NCBI GenBank assembly: GCA_002633005.1
Contig: NMRA01000207.1
Location: 646,634 to 691,283, forward strand
DNA from: Phoronis australis
Lineage: Eukaryota; Phoronida; Phoronidae
Reading direction: 5' to 3'
Length of the DNA: 44,650 nt
This document shows, piece after piece, positions 40,001 through 44,650 of the stretch (position 1 is its first letter; each line of letters opens with the position of its first letter). Position numbers and translations under genes: made by a program. The notes under the pieces are model-generated. The model saw only the letters and a list, made by a program, of their open reading frames with translations. It did no database searches and had not been told where the DNA came from.

Positions 40001-42116
40001 CAACCAGATAAAAAACATGGAAATTGATTTAGGTGCCCGCCTGATATTTTCAGTTTTGGTGACCTCAGATTTCGTTCTGCAACCTGGGATTTTTGCCAGG
40101 TCGCCAAATTCAACATTGTGTTTAGCTAAGCGTCAAGCGTTGAATTATTTTGCCCAAGGTCGGAGTTTGTCCCACATTCCAGACATTGGCAACACTGGCT
40201 CTCCCAAATTCAAAAATCATCAGAAAGGCTGCAAATTAAACTACACACTCTGTAGATTTAAAACACATTGCCCACAATTTGAGAAATAAGGTGAACGGTA
40301 AAATCGGTCTTGTTCTAAATTACAAAATGAAGAACATTCAATTGATGTTTCCACGTTCCAAATTCTAGAGACTGCCCAGAATTGGACATTTTTCCATAAC
40401 ACTGGGCCTCCAATGTAAGCTGTCTCCAACACTAGCCTAGACTACATGGTATCTTGTAATACACCTAACATGACTTCGGAGATTACGATTGATAATGCCG
40501 ATTTTTTGTGTTTGTCATTATGGTTTTGGCCCAGAAACTAATAAACGTTAGGTCCCTTAGACTGGGTGTAGAGCACCTCTGAAATTAATTAATGCCCTGG
40601 CTGTCTATTAGAAGCTTTACAGTAATTCCATTTAACCCATGCAAGCTTGCATTGATCCATACACTAAATGCTACTTGCAGAAAGCACAACAACAATATGT
40701 AGCAATATTGATTCATATTGATAATTCTTGTCTTCAGCCACAGCATTCAGGAACAACAAGCAATCAGGATTTTCAAGGCATGCACATTTACTTGACATAC
40801 ACAAGAAATTTCACTATTTTATTACAACATGACAAACAGGCGAAATTTTGTTTTCATTTTCATAATTTAAACAAATTCCATGCCACAACTACCATACAAT
40901 ATTGTGAGCATTCCCAATGTGACAAGCCATTGAAAAGTGAAATACGAGCAACTCTGGAAATCATTTAGTTTTTAAAAAGTTGCAGAGATTTTACCAGTAA
41001 CTACTTGTATGCCTACCTTTGCTTATAGGCCCCAATTTCCAAGAAATTGAACAAATGAACATGATCCATACACTTCATACTATTGTGCTGAGAAGAAAAA
41101 GCTCGATAATTTATTCTGTTGAACTTTGGACTTTTGAGGCATTCCATTACCCGATGAGGGTGGAACTGGTGATGACCGAGGGGAGGGGAAGTTTCCCTCC
41201 ACCAAGGAGGTAACTTTCTGCTTAGATGAGCGAGAGCCCTGCACTGAAAGGGGCATTTCAACAAACTAAGACATGTTCCTGGAATCATGAACCAAACCCT
41301 GGTACATCACTAGTTTTTAAAACAGTTTTTCTTCAAACTATGTCTGTAAACTCACTAGTTACTAAGGGACTTCTCAATAGACCCACAACTGCATGTTACT
41401 GATGTATCGCCAGCTTTTTGAGTGATGACTTAACTAACCAATCAAAACGCATCACTCTTGACGTACCTTCGTTTCCAAGCCGCCATTTTACCTGACAAAC
41501 AATGCATTGCTAGGTAAAGCTTATTGTTTGTTTGTCAACATTTCTCAAGGAGGCGGACCTTGCAATAGGTCAATTTCTTGGAAACTAGGAAGCAACAGAA
41601 ACAGAAACAGAAAGTATGGCAAACATTCTACAGTTTGTGAAAGCCTCTAAATTTAAACATCCAAATTCAAGTTGGCATTGAATTTTCAAGGTTCTGAATA
41701 CTGCGACGTTGCAATTTGTATCAAAAGATATGACAGTCAAAATAGCCCCTCTGCAACCTCATAGTGTGTAACCTAAAGTTGAATCATCCATTGTCATTGA
41801 TCGTTATTCTTAAATTTGGGGCAACCAGCAGTGACTAAAATTTGGTACAAGCTCCAATTACTGTTTCACTTTCCCAAACTGGATATTTTTTTACAACAGT
41901 TTTTGCCACTTCAAAGAAAAAAGACCTCCTAAGCTTCCAAATATGCGTAAAGTACCTGTGTAACTCTTTTATTTTGATCTGTATGGGCACTGCACAGCCC
42001 CTGTGTATCAATTGCAATGCCCGCGACATCAGTTCCTGCTTTCGGCCGCTCTTGTTGCGCCCGGCGAAGCCCAGTAGCACCTGCAGCTCTGACACACGGA
42101 ATGTGCACACCATTTG
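12861..42116 (-). CDS. PIAS: PIAS-family E3 SUMO-protein ligase, 13 coding exons (gene span; first exon not in window)
   Basis: PIAS proteins transfer SUMO from UBC9 to nuclear targets and act as transcription co-regulators. Joining 42116-41956, 37790-37651, 34471-34343, 33457-33322, 32048-31958, 31289-31155, 30356-30251, 28252-28179, 27806-27646, 27241-27093, 26463-25530, 16116-16031 and 13087-12861 gives an open frame of 842 codons plus TAA. Intron phases agree at all twelve junctions. Numbering from the first in-window residue: SAP ~4-38, PINIT ~102-265, SP-RING ~325-390, SUMO-interacting motif VIDLT 443-447, Ser/Pro-rich tail to ~738, C-terminal exons to 842. The frame enters at a phase-0 acceptor with the residues QMV, matching the exon 1/2 boundary of vertebrate PIAS genes, so a short exon carrying the ATG is expected past 44650 or unrecognised in 42117-44650. 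The protein is longer than human PIAS1 (about 650 residues), mainly because of the 934-nt exon. An extra small exon inside the 9.4-kb intron 16117-25529 cannot be excluded. Confidence 0.96.
14072..14890. mobile_element. Harbinger-like non-autonomous DNA transposon
   Basis: 819 bp with terminal inverted repeats gggctgttccagtaaaat and attttgctggaacagccc (one mismatch), extending into a G-rich run. Flanked by TCA on both sides (14069-14071 and 14891-14893), which fits the 3-bp target sites of PIF/Harbinger elements. No transposase inside. Confidence 0.75.
15286..15717 (-). pseudogene. 5'-truncated LINE reverse transcriptase C terminus (zf-RVT)
   Basis: Reading down from an in-frame TAG at 15718: [20 protein letters not shown], then [12 protein letters not shown], then [20 protein letters not shown] and DC. 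This is the C-terminal zinc-binding region of non-LTR retrotransposon ORF2 (CxxC ... HxxxxC pattern). The rest of ORF2 is absent. It is a dead 5'-truncated insertion in the PIAS intron, on the gene's strand. Confidence 0.85.
15765..15848. repeat. 42-bp tandem duplication
   Basis: Two units starting gttatctaccttttcgctgg (15765) and gttatctcccttttcactgg (15807), diverged at several positions. Confidence 0.85.
16031..16116 (-). CDS. PIAS: PIAS exon: C-terminal tail
   Basis: Residues 740-767, [20 protein letters not shown] then RYRAPPQP, an open 86-nt stretch with both splice sites: acceptor tttatccag|G and donor G|gtaggt. The phase fits the 934-nt exon upstream and the last exon downstream. There is no known domain. 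It lies 9.4 kb from the preceding exon, so an unseen exon between them is possible. Confidence 0.8.
17651..17724. repeat. 37-bp tandem repeat, two copies
   Basis: The unit starts aaccataccacaatatgtgc and ends cggctgcaggcc at 17651-17687, and is repeated at 17688-17724 with two changes. Confidence 0.95.
19028..19033 (-). terminator. poly(A) signal AATAAA downstream of the nested ORF
   Basis: The minus strand reads gcAATAAAgactg and then a T-rich tract. It lies about 600 bases below the stop of the 67-codon ORF and would close a short transcript inside the PIAS intron. Confidence 0.4.
19341..19364. repeat. AATA microsatellite
   Basis: About five AATA units in a row. Confidence 0.9.
19632..19835 (-). 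CDS. nested small single-pass membrane protein ORF (67 aa)
   Basis: ATG at 19835 in a strong context (A at -3, G at +4) and a stop at 19632. [20 protein letters not shown] then [15 protein letters not shown] has one hydrophobic segment (about residues 12-27) followed by YRK. The tail, [18 protein letters not shown], is rich in Lys. It looks like a small integral membrane protein with a cytosolic basic tail. It lies inside a PIAS intron on the same strand with its own AATAAA at 19028-19033. No family was recognised, so chance cannot be excluded. Confidence 0.45.
   Translation of the reverse strand: MASPLADITVQLHHFILFLLAIVCIIYRKLSIAASGHLCASEVVLNKKAEKVNIDSSKLKKIGTLQA
20178..20191 (+). promoter_or_regulatory. 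CTCF-like motif upstream of the array
   Basis: CCAGTAGAGGGCAT, thirteen of fourteen positions of CCASYAGRKGGCRS, about 310 bp before the first motif of the tandem array and in the same orientation. Confidence 0.4.
20773..20920. other. assembly gap (148 N)
   Basis: The gap falls inside the tandem array. By comparison with the intact copy (21253-21373), about 120 bases with one more motif are expected here, so the gap size is close to one monomer. Confidence 0.95.
21272..21285 (+). promoter_or_regulatory. perfect CTCF-consensus match in array
   Basis: CCACTAGGTGGCGC fits all fourteen positions of CCASYAGRKGGCRS. Confidence 0.5.
21417..21430 (+). promoter_or_regulatory. perfect CTCF-consensus match in array
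   Basis: CCACTAGAGGGCAC fits all fourteen positions of CCASYAGRKGGCRS, 145 bp after the previous match. Confidence 0.5.
23554..23751 (+). pseudogene. THAP-like domain fragment
   Basis: The frame reads [20 protein letters not shown], then [15 protein letters not shown]. The early CxxxC, the tryptophan and VTFHPF resemble the first half of a THAP zinc finger. The first codon is GTG, and the later Cys-x2-His pair and AVPTIF box are not found, so it is a fragment. THAP domains occur in P-element-like transposases as well as host factors. It is antisense to PIAS, inside its intron. Confidence 0.35.
23778..23808. repeat. perfect 14-bp hairpin, 3-base loop
   Basis: attgaatgaactag / ctagttcattcaat around tcg. 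There is no T-run after it and its role is unknown. Confidence 0.85.
24567..24738. mobile_element. short inverted-end repeat, copy 1
   Basis: About 172 bp with ends actgacctatcac and gcgataggtcaat, internally including ttccaagctgccatttta. It matches 41398-41583 along its length. The target duplication is unclear. Confidence 0.6.
25441..25454 (-). promoter_or_regulatory. CTCF-like motif
   Basis: The minus strand reads GCTGCAGAGGGCGC, twelve of fourteen consensus positions, about 75 bp below the end of the large PIAS exon. Confidence 0.3.
25530..26463 (-). CDS. PIAS: PIAS exon: SUMO-interacting motif and Ser/Pro-rich tail
   Basis: Residues 429-738. It opens acidic and then has [19 protein letters not shown], a phospho-SIM: a hydrophobic core VIDLT followed by serines set in acidic residues that fit casein kinase 2 sites. 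About 250 residues of low-complexity Ser/Pro/Tyr/His-rich sequence follow. Near the end is PIDLS (696-700), the PxDLS form bound by CtBP corepressors. The acceptor is cgtttacag|TT. The inferred donor, GG|gttggt, is weak. If not used, the frame runs eleven more codons to TGA at 25496-25498. The exon is GC-rich, so it throws long shadow frames on the other strand. Confidence 0.93.
25646..25660 (-). other. PIAS: PxDLS motif codons (PIDLS)
   Basis: CCT ATT GAT CTT TCA encodes residues 696-700 in an otherwise low-complexity tail. PxDLS is the CtBP corepressor docking consensus. The function here is inferred. Confidence 0.6.
26405..26419 (-). other. PIAS: SUMO-interacting motif codons (VIDLT)
   Basis: GTT ATT GAT CTC ACC encodes residues 443-447. 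The next residues are LSSSEDE, the acidic phospho-serine flank typical of PIAS SIMs. Confidence 0.9.
27093..27241 (-). CDS. PIAS: PIAS exon: SP-RING C-terminal part
   Basis: Residues 379-427, beginning [20 protein letters not shown] then [17 protein letters not shown]. It corresponds to the SP-CTD segment after the zinc site (LFMEILKYCTDCDEIQFKEDGTW in vertebrates). The acceptor is tcttgtag|T and the donor is A|gtaatt. Ile428 is split across the junction with the next exon. Confidence 0.95.
27646..27806 (-). CDS. PIAS: PIAS exon: SP-RING zinc domain
   Basis: Residues 325-377. [20 protein letters not shown] followed by [20 protein letters not shown] is the catalytic SP-RING that recruits UBC9. 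Candidate zinc ligands are Cys339, His341, Cys362 and Cys365. The 21- and 3-residue spacings match Siz/PIAS structures as I recall them. The cysteine of the IPC motif in human PIAS1 is Ala here. Siz1 also lacks it, so this is not a lesion. The acceptor is ttgttatag|CTC and the donor is GG|gtaggg. Confidence 0.97.
28179..28252 (-). CDS. PIAS: PIAS exon: SP-RING entry
   Basis: Residues 301-324: [20 protein letters not shown] then LQCP. The sequence is nearly identical in character to vertebrate PIAS (KEKLTADPDSEIATTSLRVSLLCP). The acceptor is cctttcag|TA and the donor is CCA|gtaagc, phase 0. Confidence 0.96.
29001..29138 (+). repeat. DR1-carrying dispersed repeat, copy A
   Basis: Starts gctcagacagtgcatttcac and ends near catcacagcatgaaaac. 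It contains AGGTCAAAGGTCA at 29054-29066, a perfect DR1 for RXR/HNF4-type receptors. Confidence 0.85.
29396..29893. mobile_element. hAT-like non-autonomous element (CAGGGCTTGGAAT ends)
   Basis: 498 bp with inverted ends cagggcttggaat and attccaagccctg, flanked by ATAACA on both sides (29390-29395 and 29894-29899). It is noticeably richer in CpG than the surrounding intron. No transposase. The CAGGG end suggests hAT, whose usual duplication is 8 bp. Confidence 0.8.
30251..30356 (-). CDS. PIAS: PIAS exon: PINIT to SP-RING connector
   Basis: Residues 265-299 plus the first base of Ile300. [20 protein letters not shown] then RHPDHSRAM matches the helical connector of vertebrate PIAS (LLQRLRAKGIRNPDHSRAL). 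The acceptor is ccttgtag|GGA and the donor is A|gtaagt. Confidence 0.96.
31155..31289 (-). CDS. PIAS: PIAS exon: PINIT motif region
   Basis: Residues 220-264. It contains [16 protein letters not shown], the namesake motif (PINIT in vertebrates, PVNIT here), then [11 protein letters not shown]. It has 45 whole codons in phase 0 at both ends: acceptor catttcag|CCT and donor AAG|gtgggt. A 64-bp tandem copy of its acceptor region lies directly upstream (see findings). Confidence 0.95.
31272..31399. repeat. 64-bp tandem duplication spanning a PIAS splice acceptor
   Basis: Two units starting gttggtaggaatgggaggct (31272) and gttggtagcagtgagaggct (31336). The first includes the start of the PIAS exon and its acceptor. 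The second carries a diverged copy of the same acceptor. Confidence 0.85.
31958..32048 (-). CDS. PIAS: PIAS exon: PINIT domain
   Basis: Residues 190-219: [20 protein letters not shown] and then [10 protein letters not shown]. It aligns with the FCLSETSCPQEDHFP region of vertebrate PIAS. The acceptor is ctttccag|G and completes Arg189. The donor is CCT|gtgagc, phase 0. Confidence 0.95.
32049..33321. other. PIAS intron
   Basis: 1.3 kb intron with repeat copy B, three loose repeats of ccatgtttg (about 32849-32925), and a CA/TG-rich tract (about 33281-33321) touching the upstream exon's donor. Confidence 0.6.
32207..32345 (+). repeat. DR1-carrying dispersed repeat, copy B (diverged)
   Basis: Matches copies A, C and D over ctcagatagcgcat to gactggtttcaatacccctg. 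The receptor site is degraded (AGACCA G AGGTCA at 32267-32279), but a CACGTG E-box is present just before it. Confidence 0.75.
33322..33457 (-). CDS. PIAS: PIAS exon: PINIT domain, middle
   Basis: Residues 145-188 plus split Val144 and Arg189. [19 protein letters not shown] is the conserved PINIT core (vertebrate form RFQEKFFIFHLTPQQVQQI). The last residues, DYTVQIQL, lead into the next exon. The acceptor is acttttag|TT. The donor is AG|gtttgtg, followed by a long TG-rich tract in the intron. Confidence 0.96.
33899..34030 (+). repeat. DR1-carrying dispersed repeat, copy C
   Basis: Same family, with a perfect AGGTCAAAGGTCA at 33953-33965. Confidence 0.85.
34343..34471 (-). CDS. PIAS: PIAS exon: start of PINIT domain
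   Basis: Residues 102-143 with split residues at both ends. [20 protein letters not shown] is the characteristic opening of the PINIT domain, which in PIAS/Siz proteins helps substrate choice and nuclear retention. The acceptor is taatttcag|GC. The donor is TTGG|gtacgg, and joining to the next exon makes SLVP, as in human PIAS1. Confidence 0.95.
34988..35122 (+). repeat. DR1-carrying dispersed repeat, copy D
   Basis: Close match to copy A. The DR1 has one change (AGGTCA A TGGTCA, 35041-35053), and CACGTG lies directly before it. Confidence 0.85.
35155..35490. repeat. ~168-bp tandem duplication with GATGAC-rich core
   Basis: Two units, starting at about 35155 (acttggcaaaattaacc) and 35323 (acttggcgaaattaacgg). 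Each has a gatgatgacgaagatgac tract, which differs in length, and ends at ggctacagtct. Confidence 0.85.
35868..36245. promoter_or_regulatory. candidate internal promoter: NRF-1, ETS and YY1 sites
   Basis: Perfect NRF-1 palindrome TGCGCATGCGC at 36009-36019. ETS cores at 35886 (cttccggtt), 36047 (ccggaagt), 36082 (acttccggt) and 36231 (acttccggaagt). YY1-type sites at 35868 (ccgccatcttg), 36034 (ccgccatctt) and 36185 (ccaccatcttgg). A CTCF-like motif sits at 35967. Such clusters mark housekeeping CpG promoters. Minus-strand firing could give a PIAS form without the SAP exon. It could also come from a mobile element. Confidence 0.5.
35967..35980 (-). promoter_or_regulatory. CTCF-like motif (13/14)
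   Basis: The minus strand reads CCTGTAGAGGGCGC, one mismatch to CCASYAGRKGGCRS, inside the NRF-1/ETS/YY1 cluster. Confidence 0.45.
36725..36788. repeat. 16-bp minisatellite, four copies
   Basis: Unit gtgagtgatacaacaa at 36725, 36741, 36757 and 36773. The first two are identical and the others differ at one or two positions. Confidence 0.95.
36949..37081. repeat. 26-bp inverted repeat, 81-bp loop
   Basis: gcaagcgcacatgtgaag then attgacat (36949-36974) pairs with atgtcaatcttcacgtgtgc then gcttgc (37056-37081), 25 of 26. The right arm has CACGTG. Confidence 0.9.
37651..37790 (-). CDS. PIAS: PIAS exon: SAP-PINIT linker
   Basis: Encodes residues 55-100 plus part of Gly101. It starts [10 protein letters not shown], which continues the SAP exon exactly as in vertebrate PIAS (KELYRRRFP). 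The rest is a Pro/Ser/Thr-rich linker without a recognised domain. The acceptor is atatttcag|G and the donor is G|gtaaatg; both phases match the neighbours. Confidence 0.93.
37791..41955. other. PIAS intron, mostly featureless
   Basis: 4.2 kb. Apart from the repeat at 41398-41583 and a weak CTCF-like site (ccacagggtggcag, 39487-39500), I see no exon, RNA gene or defined element. Confidence 0.55.
41398..41583. mobile_element. short inverted-end repeat, copy 2
   Basis: Same family as 24567-24738, including ttccaagccgccatttta and the end gcaataggtcaa. The left end has decayed. Confidence 0.55.
41956..42116 (-). CDS. PIAS: PIAS exon: SAP domain
   Basis: Residues 1-54 of the in-window protein. 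It contains the SAP DNA/matrix-binding helix-extended loop-helix, recognisable by [20 protein letters not shown], followed by KIKELH. The LQVLL stretch resembles the LXXLL-type signature of vertebrate PIAS SAP domains. The acceptor is a pyrimidine-rich tract ending ctacag before CAA. The donor is AG|gtactt after CAC, so Arg54 is split and completed by the first base of the next exon, giving the family hallmark ELHRRRFP. Confidence 0.96.
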
Positions 42117-42628
42117 CTGTAGAAAATCAAAACCGTCCAAAATGACTACTGAAACTTTGGATTTGTTAAACAATTGAATAACGGCATGGTATAAAGAGAG
42201 AGATCACTTCCAGGGCATAAAACATACAGCTTTGAACCATGGGTAAAGTTTTATCACTAACACAACTTAAAGAAACTGGCTGTTCCTATACAGAGAAAAG
42301 TTAAAAATGGAAATTAGAACGTGCCAGTTTCATATGTTTGGGAATTCACTTGATCCTTAAAACACTATGCCTGATACCTCAAAAACAGATGGCCGTACCA
42401 AAAAAAATGGTTGGCAGCACCTACAACGGATTGCTCGGTGCTCAAACACAATGGTCGAACAAATGACTAGCCGACCGGTTATGGCATCGGACATCATGTT
42501 TTGGGTCCAGCCAACTATTTTTTTGCGTTTTGAAGTCCGGACAACACGTTTGATCACCGGCAGCGTGATTTTGAAGTCCGACCAATTGTTGATTATCCCT
42601 TGTAGGTGCATTCCACAGTATTGGTTTT

Positions 42629-43023
42629 GTTACAGATGTGACATTCAGACACTTTAAATTCCAATATAAAATTAGTGAAACATCACAGTAGTAAGAAATT
42701 TTAAGTACACATTACACACTTGATGGAAGCTTTTCAGGTATCAAAAGTTTTTAATTCTGCACATTATAAGTGTACTAAAATTTACTTTTAATTAGTGTTA
42801 CAGATGTGACCGAAAATGCCATGGTTAATATGCTAATGGTGGTTTGTCTAAAAACTCTGTTCTGTCTTTCATATTATGGAACTAGTTTCCCTATAGATAA
42901 TTTAACTATTTATTTGGCTATAACATGAAGAAAAGGTTTTTGAACTAAAATCAAGTCTTTGTATAATTATGAGCAATTTAAAAAAACCACGTGCGTTACA
43001 GATGTGACTGTTACAGATGTGAC
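42629..43023. repeat. four exact copies of GTTACAGATGTGAC
   Basis: At 42629-42642, 42797-42810, 42995-43008 and 43010-43023, all on the plus strand. The 14-mer is almost palindromic and includes the E-box CAGATG. Confidence 0.9.
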
Positions 43024-43076
43024 TATTTGGCACTTGCACTATACAGAGTTGTAGAATGCAATTTTANCCATGCAGG

Positions 43077-43170
43077 GGTTTTGGAGATACAACAGCAGAC
43101 GCCAGATGGCCAGCTGGACAGATGGGCATGACAGCATCACTCATGTAAATATGTTGGTGTGTAACAAAAC
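43077..43170 (+). repeat. tail of the array repeat family
   Basis: ggttttggagatacaacagc, then gacgcc and a rapid run to catgtaaatatgttgg matches the end of the array at 21525-21640. It shows that the 3' part is mobile or dispersed. Confidence 0.65.
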
Positions 43171-44457
43171 ATACCCATATGACTACATCATGTTCTGGCA
43201 TTTTAAATTTGCTTGAGTGATTTGTGCAATAATCATTGAGGTAATCTGGGATAGAGGTGGGTGTTCATCAGCTTTTTACCTTGGAATTTGATACAAACAC
43301 AAATCTGTTAATACAGATATAGAAAATACTAACCAACCCAACAGAAAACTTGTGCACGAGCAAAACTGACCACAGAATGAATCAAGGAAGGAATTTTTAA
43401 AAAGATAATACCTCCTTCACCAGCTGATTGATGGAATGTTGAAGGAATGATTTAGTAAACAATGCTCAACAACCTCAAAAAAAAAAATCAATTTAGAGAA
43501 TATAAAAACATTTATGCCTGGTGATGAAAGACACAGTTGTTCACAAGATAGAAATTGTTTCCCTAATATTCACCTCAATTTCACAGAATTTGGCAGTTGA
43601 GAATAAGCCTATAAGTGACACATTAATAAATAAATCAAATAGATGCTGGAATGCCCTGCAGTTAACGACGAATAAGAATACGAAAAAGAAAAAAAATAGT
43701 AAAAAGAAAATGATGAGCGTCGGTACTAAAATACATTAAAATATTCCCGTTTTGAGCAATGCCCTCTTTGTCTAGGGTATGATACAAACTGCAAAAAGAA
43801 TGGTATAAAATCGCACAGGTAACAATGTGGTCACTTTTGCTATTTTATCTATATCATGAATTTTGTGATTTTTTCTGCCAATTTTCACACAGCCAGGGGA
43901 AAGTGAATTACTCTGTAACAGACGTGATATGGTACTTTTGTCAGGAACTGTTTAAAATATATTTTTGATGAGCTTTCACATTCCATGCTTGTTTAGAGGC
44001 AGTCGATGTCCTTAATTCCTTCCAACATGAACAAATACTACTGGTGGGCACCATAAAAATAGGAGAACGTGCAGTGCATAAATGGACAGTTGCTGATTTG
44101 GGCAACTGAACAAAGAATTGCTCATAGAAGAAAGTTTGACAACGGAAGTATTTGTTCGAGCAGGAAGGAATCAAAGACATTGATGGCTGGCCTCTTAAGG
44201 TCACAGGCGTCCTCAGCTTCTGATCGTCCCCAATACACTACATATAATACTACAAGGTATGACACTCCCGACTAGAAATTCCACGGGTGCTTCCCTTCAG
44301 CCGTCCACAGCAAATATAAAACTCAATAAATTTACACAAAACAGAGGTTCAACAAACCATGAAGAATTGTTCTTTCTCCCAATACCATTCACGCTGTCCT
44401 GTTCCGGCGACTTCGTAAGAAATTCGCAATCAAAGAACAAAAATGTTCACAACAAGT

Positions 44458-44650
44458 CCCCACACACTTTCATCGTGGGCCGCTCGAGGTCAAGGACGGT
44501 ACGGAAATTGCCGGTGAGTTATGGAAGTACTCAATAGTTTTTCTACTGGCGGCTAAGTGTAGAGTTATCGACATCGTGACTTTACGCGACAAACCGGCAA
44601 TTTCCGTACCGTCCTTGACCTCGAGCGGCCCACGATGAAAGTGTGTGGGG
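44458..44650. repeat. perfect 57-bp inverted repeat at window end
   Basis: 44458-44514 equals the reverse complement of 44594-44650 with no mismatch. The loop is 79 bases. The arms contain ccgctcgaggtcaaggacgg. The right arm is cut by the window edge, so it may be longer. Confidence 0.95.

Larger units (their letters stand above)
42117..44650. other. upstream PIAS intron / 5' flank
   Basis: No PIAS first exon could be recognised. The stretch contains an 84-codon minus-strand frame with a real ATG (42357-42611, MHLQGIINNWSDFKITLPVI...) of unknown meaning. It also holds four copies of a 14-mer, a tail of the array repeat family (43077-43170) and the terminal inverted repeat. Confidence 0.6.

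Noticed and set aside
42357-42611. 84-codon minus-strand frame upstream of the PIAS SAP exon
   Set aside because: It has a true ATG, but its sequence repeats ggacttcaaaa and lies in a patch with weak inverted ends. It is more likely a transposon remnant and does not supply PIAS exon 1.
44524-44576. Candidate PIAS first exon on the minus strand (ATGTCGATAACTC...)
   Set aside because: The frame runs into the inverted repeat without a phase-0 donor, and the peptide does not resemble PIAS N termini.

Overview
The window is animal nuclear DNA, most likely from a marine invertebrate. It is AT-rich, carries spliced genes with GT-AG introns, and is full of short dispersed DNA-transposon relics. There are no operons, ribosome binding sites or prokaryotic genes. 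It is draft assembly sequence, with a 148-base N gap at 20773-20920 and a single n at 43067. I cannot name the species. The PIAS protein and the mix of repeats (a zf-RVT LINE fragment, hAT-like and Harbinger-like non-autonomous elements, tailed tandem repeats) would fit a deuterostome or lophotrochozoan.

One gene is secure: a PIAS-family SUMO E3 ligase on the minus strand, from 42116 down to its stop codon at 12861. I could join thirteen coding exons with agreeing splice phases at every junction: 41956-42116, 37651-37790, 34343-34471, 33322-33457, 31958-32048, 31155-31289, 30251-30356, 28179-28252, 27646-27806, 27093-27241, 25530-26463, 16031-16116 and 12861-13087. They give 842 codons plus stop. 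The order is SAP, linker, PINIT, SP-RING, SUMO-interacting motif with acidic serines, a long Ser/Pro-rich tail, and a short conserved-looking C terminus. Only the short first exon (about 8-10 residues in relatives) is missing, and it probably lies beyond the right edge.

Left flank (1-12000). This is repeat-rich and has no secure gene. It holds a 3 kb structure with ~340 bp inverted arms (1-346 and 2649-2990), several ~140-290 bp elements with CAGTGGCGGAT-type ends and 5-bp target duplications, and two promoter-like spots (about 6246-6310 and 10305-10365). Short coding-like patches lie next to these spots and may be exons of small or decayed genes.

PIAS introns. They hold four copies of a repeat that carries nuclear-receptor half-sites (two copies with perfect DR1 elements), and a tandem array at 20440-21640 with one CTCF-like motif about every 141-161 bp. 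There is also a compact NRF-1/ETS/YY1 cluster at 35868-36245 that looks like an internal promoter, a nested 67-residue membrane-protein ORF with its own poly(A) signal (19028-19835), a THAP-like fragment, a LINE fragment and several non-autonomous transposons. The window ends in a perfect 57-bp inverted repeat that is either real or an assembly fold-back.
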